From the NCBI RefSeq assembly GCF_003573695.1, contig NC_039364.1, forward strand, positions 63,012,256 to 63,076,255: a stretch of DNA of 64,000 nt, in the 5' to 3' direction. The notes beneath the pieces were generated by a model. That model saw only the letters and a list, made by a program, of their open reading frames with translations. It was not told the DNA's origin and did not search any database. The DNA comes from Papaver somniferum. Its lineage: Eukaryota; Streptophyta; Magnoliopsida; Ranunculales; Papaveraceae. Both the position numbers and the translations under genes were made by a program. Below, in pieces: positions 36,701-46,340 of this stretch (position 1 is the first letter of the stretch; the number at the start of each line of letters is the position of its first letter).

Positions 36701-39546
36701 AGAAAAATAAGTGTGTGAACATCTCTTATTTTTCTAAATGAGTTTCTGAGCAAAAATGAAGTGTAGAAGTTTCACATCCTCTCACCGTGCAAGAGCGATT
36801 GTGTAAGATATTAATCTCGGTTGTTTTATCCTGGGGACGACGCTCCATTGAAGAACTGCTTGCAAAATCTTGGGCAAAGACGCGAAACTTCTTAAAGATA
36901 GCTACCTAGTCCGCGACTCAGCCATAACGTTGTTTGTTTCGTGTTTGATTTTATTTGATGTGCAAGCATTATTCGGCAATTGTTCCAACAACAAGTATTG
37001 CGAATTACTGAATATTGATAGTTGGGTGATTGAGCAAGTATTGCTCAATTTGACGAATTACTGAATATTGATAGTTGGATCAATATTTGAGCAATTGAGC
37101 AAGTATTGCTCGACTCACCGAATTAATGAATATTGATAGTTGGATCGCAATTTTAGCAAGTATTGCTCGACTCGACGAATTACTGAATATTGATAGTGAA
37201 TCAATATTCGAGCGACTGAGCAAGTATTGCTCAATTCGAAGAATTATTTATTTATTGGTGATGTGACCCAATAAAATATTAATTAAAATATTGGTAGATT
37301 ACCGAATATTATATAATTAATTCGTGTTGCTTGATGGATCAATGTAAATTTATTTAGTGTTTGAACTTGCTCAGAATAATGATTTATTGAGCGTTTGTTC
37401 GAAAACCCTAATTTTTGATCAATTGCTCATTAGTCGACGAATTGCTGAAAATAGATCATGAGCGAAGTAGGGACCGACCACATGAGACTATGGACGTCCA
37501 TGTGATCCTCAATTGCTCGAGTGAGCGTACACCAGGGTCCTGAGTTGGCCAGTTGGTGAAGGAATGACTATTAAATGCAGGTTTCATCATTTATTGAAAT
37601 AGTGCTGGATTGAGCATTAGGTGATAAAACCTAATTATAGAAAAGTGATGGACCGACCAAGGTGGAATGAGACTGGCCCTTGGTGGTCGTGGGACCGCTG
37701 ATGGGCATTTGCACAAACTCTGAGTTGGTTATGAATAGTTTGGACCCAATATGAGCGATTGCGCAAATTAGGTCAAAAGTGTGAAAACGTGTGGCACCGG
37801 CTTTGTGCAAGCCCTAGGGATGATCTTGGTCGGTCAAGAAGGCATGCACGTGTTACCATGATGTCCGAGTTTCCGTACTGAGAGTTTCAGTATTTTCTGA
37901 TGTGCGTTCGAGCATTATTTTGGATTTTCAGAAGAGTTCGATCTTTGACTGAAATCCTCGATTTTTTGCTCGAATGAGCAAGTATGCTCGTTTGATCACT
38001 ATTTTGTGAATATTAAAATAATAATATTTTAATATATTTTCGTGAGTGACCTAGTCGGTCGTGTGATCATGTTGACTTTTGTTTTTTCATGGTTTGCGCA
38101 ATATTTGAGAAAATATGGAGAAACCATGATTTTTGTTGAAACAAGGAAGTTTCACAAGATGAGAAAAATAACAATTTATGAAAGATTAGGGATTGCAAGG
38201 TGTGGGACCGACCATGGATAGAGTATAGCCGTCCGGCTAAGTTGGATCCCGCAACACCTTTTCCTATTTTATATTATTATTTTCATGAAACCACGAAAAT
38301 ATGGAGAAACCATGAAAATATGGAAAAACCATGAGTTTTGCTCAAACAAGGAAAGTTGTTATAATGGAGGAGTCTTCATGAGTTCATGAAAGCAACAAAA
38401 ATAAGGAAAAATAATGGAGGAAGCATGGGACTGGCCACATCTAAGGCACGGCCGGCCAGCCGGTGGGCCTGGCCCATGGGCGCTTCTCAATTATTTTAAT
38501 GTTGTTATTTTCTCTCTCCTATTTTATGCAGGATTCCTCATTTTTCCATGTTTTCGCATGCTCATTCGTGCATTTGGGTGTTCGTTCGTGCATCATTGTC
38601 GAGTACACATGCACCATTTTATGGGGCTTACTCAGTGGTAGTCCAGGTGCCCGATTATTGAGTATTTATTACTAATTTATAAAATTCAGTGGAGAATGAT
38701 TCATGAATCTGAGTAATAAAAGTGAATAGTTTTTCATTATCAATCCATAGGATCAGTCGTGGATTCGACCATGAATTCGGAATAATAAAATTACCTATTA
38801 CCATCCCATGAGGTCTGCCGTGAATTCAATCATGAAATCGGAGTAACGAGATAATATAACATAGTTGTTTATTGCCATACTTTGAGATCAAGCCGTGGAT
38901 TCGATCATGAAACTGGAGAAAAAGATAATTGTTTATTGTCATTCCATGGGATCATGCCGTGGATTCGACCGTGGAATAGGAACAAAAATAGATCATTCTG
39001 GGAATTTAATGGTGAATGTCACGGCAGAATTAATCTATTGCAGAAAGGATATTAGCGTCACATCCATTCTGAATGGTGTATAGTCAGGGAGCCACGGGTG
39101 TTTTATTACGACCTGAAGGCGTTATTGCTCTCAATCTTACGGAGAACCGCCTGGATCTATACACGGTCTCTCTACATAGTCATGGAACAGTGAGTGTCAC
39201 CGACGTCCTGAAGGCGTTATTGCTCTCAATCTTACGGAGAACCGCCCAATCGTTATTGGATGTATAGGGGGGTCTCTCTCATGTAGTCAGGGAACAGTGA
39301 GTATCACCGACGTCCTGAAGGCGTTATTGCCCTCAATCTTACGGAGAACCGCCCAATTACGTTATTCTACATAGAGGGAACAATGAAATTCCATGGATCG
39401 AACGCTCAGCTAGTGGAGGCTTTTCGAAAGACATATTCATCATGGCTTCGTAAAATATGAATCATCACATGCCTGAAAGTCGTGTCAGAAGCATGTAGTA
39501 TCGTGATTTTACGGTTTTGTCTTTTGTTGAAAATCCACCATCTACA
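30723..39546 (-). repeat. 5' LTR of the PMD-carrying element, split by copia 31539-36995
   Basis: TGTGGATGG at 30723 to CCATCTACA at 39546. Without the insert and its duplicated target it is about 3.36 kb and collinear with 19056-22425. It carries the same three tandem arrays. It is diverged by scattered substitutions and small indels, so the element is not recent. Confidence 0.9.
31539..36990 (+). mobile_element. Decayed Ty1/copia element with ~680-bp LTRs
   Basis: LTRs 31539-32217 and 36315-36990, both TGTTGGG...TCCAACA. Target duplication GCAAG (31534-31538) against ACAAG (36991-36995). The polypurine tract AAGTGGGGGAT abuts the 3' LTR, fixing plus orientation. A gag-like ATG may be at 32241. 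The internal 4.1 kb has no intact ORF. Near its end the copia RNase H signature is still readable after one frameshift: GCGGCTATTGCAAGAATTGA as AAIARIE (35629-35650) and PLTKGL (35727-35744). The order of domains (RNase H last) is that of copia. Gag, protease, integrase and reverse transcriptase are not readable. The two LTRs differ by roughly one base in fifteen to twenty by eye. Confidence 0.85.
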
Positions 39547-39804
39547 AAGGCCATCCTCCCAACTAGCCTGATGCACCATGATGGTGCGACATTGTCCCTT
39601 GGCCAATATAGCCTTTGTAATGTGACTTGGGGGAGCTATATTGGCTCTAGGCCAATCTCGTCCATGAAATACACCATAGCGGTATGTGAATGACCTTAGG
39701 CCAATGTTCCTCTTAATACGCGACGTAAGTTTGAGATGAAGCTTCATCTCAAGCCAATGACGCATCTTTGAGCATGCGCTATGCAAAAAATATGGGTGTT
39801 ACAA

Positions 39805-40380
39805 GATCCTTTGACTCCCTTTCAACTATGAAACAAGTTTCGCAAGTCTACTTCCTTAAACTGTGAGAACATAGTTTTCGAGGTATGAAATCAACCTGAA
39901 AGTTTAGTACACTAAATAATAACAAACTACCAAATAGTATTATTTCAAATCTACGAAGTCCAATAGATAAACTATACTACGTAACTTCATATACCAAAGT
40001 TATATAAAACAACTAGTATATCTTTCATTGACATTTTGATCATAATAAAGTGATCAAATCATTAATACTAGAGACACATAGATGAACTTTGTATGTTATG
40101 TTTTCAATCTAAGCGACTTGAAAGGTAGATTGAAATTAAACACGTAAAGTCAGCATTACTAACCTCGAACAGAAGGATGATGTGTTCGTTGATGTCGATA
40201 CTTCTTCAGGTTCTTCGGCATAACACGAGCGAGTCTCAACATTTCTATTATTTCTAGTCTGACCTAATAAAGTTGACTCTAGTAATCAAAACAAGGAGCT
40301 TCGAGTTTTTGGAATTAAAATATGACAATCAAATTTGGCATACCAATGATTGGTGGGTTCAACCGAGCAACGATCTAAAA
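39805..40380 (-). mobile_element. SIRE-type copia LTR fragment
   Basis: Minus strand starts TTTTAGATCGTTGCTCGGTT at 40380, a decayed form of TGTTAGAGCATAGCTCGGTT at 15281, and aligns with that solo LTR over its first ~570 bases (for example AAAGTTGACTCTAGTA and ACTAACCTCGA on the plus strand). It is cut at 39804 by the gypsy LTR start. Confidence 0.7.
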
Positions 40381-41442
40381 TATGGTTATTCTTGTTGATT
40401 TAGAACTTAAGTGTAGAGTTAAACCTAGACCTTATAGTTCGAGGATATTTGGGGCCATGTCCCTAGATTTGGAAAAGTTATCGAGGAAAACTGGACCCAA
40501 CAAAATGATATTTATGTTAGTAATAGTTTACTTTGATAATATTTCAAAAATTCAGGTAGAATCTAAAAAATGGAACAATCAAGTTTTTGGAAACCTTTTT
40601 GCTCAAATTGATAGATCCCGTGAACAACTTAGGCTAGCCCAAAATGAGTTTGATAATTGGCCTTCTGATGATGCTAAGAGATTTCTTATCTAATTATTGA
40701 ATATCTTCGGCTTATTAAGTTAGAAGAAACTTATTGGAAATAGAAATATAGAGTTGCTTGGATTAAGCAGGGAGACCTAAATACTAGGTTTTTTCATACT
40801 TCTACTTTAGTTAGGAGAAAAATAAATTCTATTGTTTTTGTTAAAAAATAAGAGGGTTGAATGGATTTATTCCGATAAGGATATTGAAAACTATATAATG
40901 AATCATTTCAAAATATTTTTAACTTTAATAGCTATGAGTTGAATTATTGTGATGTCAACTCTCTCTTCAATTCTGTTATTCAGCAGATGGGTTCCCTTAG
41001 AGCCGCAGGGCGTGATGGTGTCCAAGGTATTTTCTATATTAAACTAGCGCTTAACCCGTGCCGTAACGCCACGGGGATAATTTTTATTTAGTTATGCATT
41101 TTCCGACATATGAATATTAAATATAATATTTATTAATATCAGGTTTACCCTTCTTATCATTACAAAAGTAAAGGAAAATCCGATAGATATTTTTATTCTT
41201 CACTCCACAAATCCTTTCTAGCATTTTCCGCCTTGACATTCTCCCATACTATGCCTCTCTTTTCTCGAGTTGCATTCTCAATCCAGCCATGAAATTATAT
41301 CGGAATTAATTTTTACATATTTTGTCCCCCCCCCCCCAAAAAAAAAAACCATTATTTGATATGTTTTTTTGTTTACAAAGATATCTTATCGATCCTTTGA
41401 AATGCTATTACCTTTCTGCATCTTTCTTATTTTAGTGAACGA

Positions 41443-42352
41443 TGTTAGAATCTTCATGGACAATAGGAACCTATTATAGGTCCGACCACATAACACCGAT
41501 GTTGTCCCTAATTGACCACCTTGGGATGAGAGGTGTGTGGTTTTAATCTAAAAGTCCTCGGTGCTACGTCAGGAGATGCCCAAGCTTATTAAGCTCCACA
41601 TGTACTCCTCTTTCTTCCATGTGAGACTATCCCTAGATATACATATGTGGTTTATCGCTCCACATACTCCAACAATCTCCACCTTGGCGATATTAAACCA
41701 CTTCATCAGTCCAATCAGACTCCATCATATGATTACTATCTGTATATGATACCCATCGATCATGATTATTGTCACTATGCGTCCTGGAGTCATACTCCAC
41801 CTTGAGTTAATGAGAAGGCAAGTACTAACTCCACCTTGAGCATTTCCTTTCCCACCTAGAACCCTACACCACTTGAGAGTTAATGTATGAGACATTAACT
41901 CCACCTTGAGCGCCAGTTCAACCTTGATCATTGCCTTGTCGATCTAGAACCCTGCTCCACCTGAGTTAATGGGTGATACACCAACTCCACCTTGAACGCC
42001 AGTTCAACTTTGGGCCTTGCTTGCTCTACCTTGAGTCTGACTCCACTTGCGCCTTAAACCGGGTGACATCCACAACCACTTCTACGTTCGGACAGTAGCC
42101 CCAACCAATGGGCTCTGATACCAATTGTTAGGATCTTCACGGACTATCGGACACTACTCAGGGCCCGACCATATAACCTCGAACCCCACTTGACCACCTT
42201 GGGATAAGAGGTGTGGGGTTTTTAACTAAAAGGCCTCGGTGCTATGTATGGAGATTCCTAAGCTTATTAAGCTCCACATATATTCATCTTTATTCCATGA
42301 GGGACTATCCCTAGCCATACATATGTGGTTTATCGCGTCACATATTCCAACA
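41443..42352 (-). mobile_element. TRIM (miniature LTR retrotransposon)
   Basis: 910 bases. LTRs 41443-41674 and 42126-42352 (TGTTAG...CCAACA), target duplication AACGA against ACCGA. The minus-strand primer site TGGTATCAGAGCCCATTG (42106-42123) matches initiator tRNA-Met, and the purine tract AAGGTGGAGAT abuts the 3' LTR. The interior is ~450 bases of degenerate repeats containing AACTCCACCTTGA (three to four copies) and has no coding capacity. Confidence 0.9.
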
Positions 42353-42675
42353 ACCGAACGGAACCAAAACATTAAACTATGTAATTTGTAACAAAATTAC
42401 AACACCTAATATCATTCGTCTCAAGAATAATTGTGTAGATATTAACAGTGTTCGGATCCTTGTTGCTTTTCCCCCTTTAAGAATAGTCTGAAAAGAGTAA
42501 AACTCATAATTGACTCAACAATACATAACGTATTGTATGTTCTTACTATTTCAATGACATAATGAAAAGCTAATTCATTCACTTAAGCTATTATATTTTA
42601 AAATGTTAAGTCATTTCCGATGACAACCATTTTACTCACATACGATAGAGTTCTAGTTTTCCAAAATTTCCAGAT

Positions 42676-43385
42676 ATATTATGTACGTAATTCAATTCGG
42701 CAGGAAGAGTTCACCGAATGGAATATAGGTAAGGACTTTTCCTTTCGTAACATTGTGAAGTTTTCAACAGAGTTGGATCCAGATTTGGAAAAAATCAATG
42801 TATTTATGCGTTCTCGGGCGAGAGTAATCTAGGGATGGCTACATCCTAGAAACTGTTGATGGATGACCGCATCAGTGTCAGTTGAAAATCCCACACTGTC
42901 AGATAACCGCAGTGACTAAGTGGGGACAATAGTAGCGTAGGATCAGGTCAAATGGTATTATAGTCGACCACGGGTTACCTGTCGAGGGTGAAAGAGTATG
43001 CTTGACGGGTTGTGTCGGTAAAAGGTCTCATGAGTGAGAAGAAATGCCAGAGTCAAGGATTGAACATATTCCGGAGCCGAGGGTGGCTCCAAATTAAGTT
43101 GGTGGTATCATAGTACTCCGACTTGGCAGGTAGGATTCATCCAATGGAATATAGGTAATGGTTTTTCCTTTCCTAATACCGAGACCTTTTCAGCATAATT
43201 GGCTTCATAATTGGCAAAAAAATATCTATAGTTAAGAGTGTTCGGTATTGAGTAATCATGGGATGGGTGACCTCCTGAGAAGCTGTTGCTGGATGACCGC
43301 AACGGTGACCATTGAAAAACCCATATTGTCATATGACCGTAGTGGATAAGTGAGGACATTATGGTTAGAGGGTCAGGCCATTACA
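42676..43385 (+). mobile_element. Cassandra-like TRIM with 5S rRNA-derived LTRs (decayed)
   Basis: Two ~280-300-bp repeats (about 42676-42952 and 43100-43385) flank a short spacer. The first is followed by TGGTATTATAGTCGACC (42953-42969), a decayed TGGTATCAGAGCCGACC primer site. Both repeats hold 5S rRNA-like sequence: GTTAAGAGTGTTCGGT and GGGATGGGTGACCTCCTGAG in the second (43229-43282), TCGGGCGAGAGTAATCTAGG in the first. 5S sequence in TRIM LTRs defines Cassandra elements (family knowledge). Outer boundaries are approximate. Confidence 0.75.
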
Positions 43386-44344
43386 TTCTACAACATTACG
43401 CTTCCAAATGTGAGGTTATTCGTTGCATAAAAATAATAAAACCATGATTAGTTAGTAAGTCAAATCGTTAAGTACTTAACCTAATAACAATATGCTCTAC
43501 TAAAAATAAACTCTGTTATCCATCATCATTAAATAAAAATAACGTTAAACCATTTATCAAGAAATACGTGATACGATGCGAAATTACTCACTGGACATCA
43601 ATACTTGCCACGGTCAATATGGTTCACTTATATAATTGTTATCCAATCTAACTAAGTTTGGTAGTGCTTTTTTTCTTTAAAAAATGTACTTTGAAAACAT
43701 ATTTATAGCAATATTTTTTCATCCTAGTGTTTGGTAAATATTTCATAAAGTGTTTTTTATGCAAAACACTTCCCAAATCTATCAATTTTAAACGTGGAGG
43801 AGAATGAGCTTTTAAAAGTTTCAAAAGCAAATGCTATAGTTCACCCTAATTTCATATTTTATTTCCAATTCTATCCCATCTTTTTTTTATAACTGACAAA
43901 AATTATCCTTGAATCTATATATCACCAATTTTTATTCGTTATATTTTATTCTTCAAAGATAATTATTTTTTATTTTCAAACTACATTTTATGTTATTCCG
44001 TATCACTGAAATATACTTTAATTTATCAACAATAAATATTAAGCAGTTATTGATTTTTTTTAAAGTGGTTAAGAAAAATAATACTTTTTAGTAATAATAC
44101 TAATTAGTAAATTTGATATTACATATATATACTCTAATAGTTGAAAATTTACCTATTTTAAGCATAATAAAATAAAATAACAATTTTCAGAGATACGTCT
44201 GCTTTTGTCATTTTCTCATTAACCATAGATGAACCTGATATTTTCCCATTAAATTAAGTTTTAGCTTTAGTTTATCATTTGCAACCATTCAATTGCTTTT
44301 TCTACGGAGCTCTGCATAGTAACGTACATCGGCAACCATTCAAT
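43386..44344. other. AT-rich Helitron interior
   Basis: No ORF or RNA gene is supported; simple AT-rich DNA. Confidence 0.5.
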
Positions 44345-44571
44345 TGCTTTTTTTACATAACTCGGCACAGTAACATACATCGGAAAAGCACTTTTGTAAA
44401 GCTAGCAACAATACAAAACTAATCCTAAGTATAAAAATATATTTATTATCATCAAATGGTTTTTTTACATAACTCGACACAGTAACGTACATCGGAAAAG
44501 CAGTTTTGTAAAGCTAGCAGCAATACCAAACTAATCCTAAGTATAAAAATATATTTGTTATCATCATTAGT
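44345..44571. repeat. ~110-bp tandem duplication inside the Helitron
   Basis: Units starting near 44350 and 44460 share TTTACATAACTCG, CACAGTAAC, TACATCGGAAAAGCA and TCCTAAGTATAAAAATATAT with few differences. A shorter partial copy precedes them (44283-44344). Confidence 0.85.
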
Positions 44572-45910
44572 AGAATAATTTAGATATTATCTTTTTTAAT
44601 TTGACATTTAATAAAATATAATAATGGCAAATTAATAGTGTATTTATTATGAACAATTATGGAACCTTAATGACATGATAAATTTTGTCCGTTAGATGCA
44701 TTTCTAATCCCAATCACAACCATCACTTATGAAAAACGATCGCACTCCTAAATTTATCTCTTGTGAGGACAAATCTGAACCGCCACTTACGTAGGCAAAC
44801 TTAGCCAAGTTGTGTTTTGTATTCTAGATATTAGAACTATAATGATTAACTTAGTTTTGTTAATCTTGTGAGGAATTTCTTTGCTACTAACCAATTAAAT
44901 AATAGGCTCAACAATACAATTGTTGCTCTTATTACTAAAGTAAACAATCCCATTTTCATTAAAGAATATAGGCATATTAGTTGTGTGATTTTAACATGAA
45001 AAGTATTCCCAAAATCATCACTAATATAATCAGACGACCAATGCTTGGTAAGCTTATTTCTCATAGATATTTATTTGACTTTGTTGTCCTTTGTAATGAT
45101 ATTCTCCATTATTTTAAAGTTAAGAAAGGGACAAAAACATGGATGGTGTTGGAATTGGATTTAAACAATGCTTATGACAGAATTAAATGGGATTTTATTG
45201 ATGAGGTTCTTCTTTGTAATGGTTTTGATCAAATTTTGTAGATTGGGTCATGCAATGTGTTTTTTCTGTGTCCTTTCAGGTTCTCATTAATGGTTATCCT
45301 AGCCTAGTTTTAGGAATACTAATGGAATTCCGCAAGGAGACTCTTTGTCCCCTTTCTTATTCATTCAATGCCTTGAAATTTTGACTAGGCGCTTGTCAAC
45401 GTTGGTATTAAGAATAATCCTTATCTGGTTTTACTGTTGTTGGAGGGCGCTTCTATGATTACTTATTCTTTATTTATTGACCAAGTATTGTATTTTTAAA
45501 GTATAATTATAAGAATGCAGATAATCTCAGAGTTCTTTTGGATAAGTTTTGTTCTTGGACAGGGCATGGGATCAATGATAATAAATCTACTTGTCTTACT
45601 TCAGGTAACCTTGGCAGAAGCTTTTGTAGAGGTATGAAAAGTGTTCTAAAGGTTCAAGTTGCTTCTAGTCCTGGTAAGTACCTTGGTAAACCTGTTCAGT
45701 GGGGTAGAATAAGTGAAAAAAATTTTGAGGACATTGTTGAAAAAATGAACATTAGAATGCGTGGTTGGAAATATAAGGATCTGTACTTGACAGGTAGAAA
45801 TACTTTGTTAAGTGCTTGCATTGATCCCGTGTCTTGCCATGTTATGTATCTTCTTAACTTCCAAAGTCCTTATTAAATAAGATAGATAAATATAGAAAAA
45901 AGTTCTTTTT

Positions 45911-46340
45911 GGGTGGTTGATAAGGATAGAAATGCAATGGATACTCATGCACCCCATTTTGTATAATTTTTCACGGACCTCTTTCTCAATGCTGGAAAAC
46001 ATTCGTATATCCAATACTATGTACATACGTCATAATTAGTCCATGATTACATAATTACCAACCATATTTAAGTAACCAAATCTAAAACTACTAATTAAGA
46101 CTGCCCTAATCATGTCTCAGTTTAAAGTTATAATATAAAACCACAATACCATTGTCAAGAGGGATCAAAGATTTCTTACTTGGAGAAGAGTTATATTAAC
46201 ACCCATTTGACGATACTTTTTTCGAGAGGCTTCTCTCAATTTGTTAACTAAAAAGGGAAGACAAGCAGTTCCCCAGAAATACCTACTAACTTCATGGACA
46301 TTTTGAAACAACTGAAGGTATTTGGCATCCACCAAGTTCT
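45911..46340. other. Unassigned DNA between LINE and LTR fragments
   Basis: No intact ORF and no recognised repeat. Confidence 0.4.

Larger units (their letters stand above)
19056..39546 (-). mobile_element. 20.5-kb Tat-like Ty3/gypsy element with antisense PMD gene
   Basis: Complete minus-strand element. In element order: 5' LTR (39546 to 30723, itself interrupted), primer site (30703-30720), gag-protease-integrase-tail frame (30666 to 27940), antisense PMD gene (22775-27615), polypurine tract (22426-22440), 3' LTR (22425 to 19056). The target duplication is AAGTC (19051-19055) against AAGGC (39547-39551); AAGGC is original, because it restores the host repeat unit. LTRs are about 3.37 kb each. 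Reverse transcriptase, RNase H and most of integrase are deleted, so it cannot move alone. Extra antisense ORFs between pol and the 3' LTR are a known feature of Tat-lineage gypsy elements (family knowledge). Confidence 0.88.
18931..39612. repeat. ~47-bp tandem array with changing palindromes (split)
   Basis: Units at about 18931, 18975, 19022 and, across the insertion, 39571. Each has a palindrome followed by a GGCCA-containing spacer and AGCCTG. Palindromes: CGTTAT-G-ATAACG (18932-18944), TAATGCGCTA/TAGCGCGTTA (18975-18997, one G-T pair), GCGCTA/TAGTGC (19026-19040, one G-T pair), GCACCAT-G-ATGGTGC (39573-39587). Confidence 0.75.
18225..39804 (-). mobile_element. Gypsy-type LTR (TGTAACACCC start) split by the 19056-39546 element
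   Basis: Minus-strand LTR whose start TGTAACACCCATATTTT is at 39804 and which runs left through 39552, resumes at 19055 and continues to about 18225. It aligns with the plus-strand copy at the end of the window: ATGCGTCA and GAGATGAAG.TTCATCTCAA near the start, then GATCCCTTCAAGGTACG, TAATGAGTTGCA, TATGGTAACTCATATCAT and GATGATTGTT further in. The 3' end is not located. Only the LTR is seen, so it is a solo or truncated copy. It abuts a SIRE-type LTR fragment at 39805. Confidence 0.65.
41044..44828 (-). mobile_element. Non-autonomous Helitron inserted in the LINE
   Basis: 3785 bases. The minus strand begins TC (TCTAGAATAC, at 44828) and ends CTAG (41044-41047). A GC-rich hairpin lies just inside the 3' end: arms CCCGTG/CACGGG (41055-41060 and 41070-41075) with an inner CG/CG pair. 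It sits between A (41043) and T (44829) with no target duplication, and the LINE frame closes across it. These are the Helitron hallmarks. No Rep/helicase ORF is present. It contains a TRIM, a Cassandra-like TRIM and a ~110-bp tandem duplication. Confidence 0.85.
40381..45910 (+). pseudogene. LINE ORF2 fragment (reverse transcriptase), split by Helitron
   Basis: Plus-strand non-LTR retrotransposon remnant. 40540-41043 reads KKWNNQVFGNLFAQI, then VAWIKQGDLNTRFFH and LRAAGRDGVQG, the connecting region before the reverse transcriptase of plant LINEs. After the Helitron the frame resumes at 44829 and gives TIVALITKVNNPIFIKEYR, MKSIPKIITNIIRRP, LELDLNNAYDRIKWDFIDEV (reverse transcriptase motif with its first Asp), NGIPQGDSLSPFLF and, by about 45900, the post-RT segment NIRMRGWKYKDLYLTGR. 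Several stops and frameshifts are present. The YADD catalytic box is not readable. The endonuclease is missing on the left. It would have copied RNA at a nicked target. Confidence 0.8.

Noticed and set aside
43229..43288. A genuine 5S rRNA gene
   Set aside because: Only the 3' half is recognisable, with many changes, inside a paired TRIM LTR.
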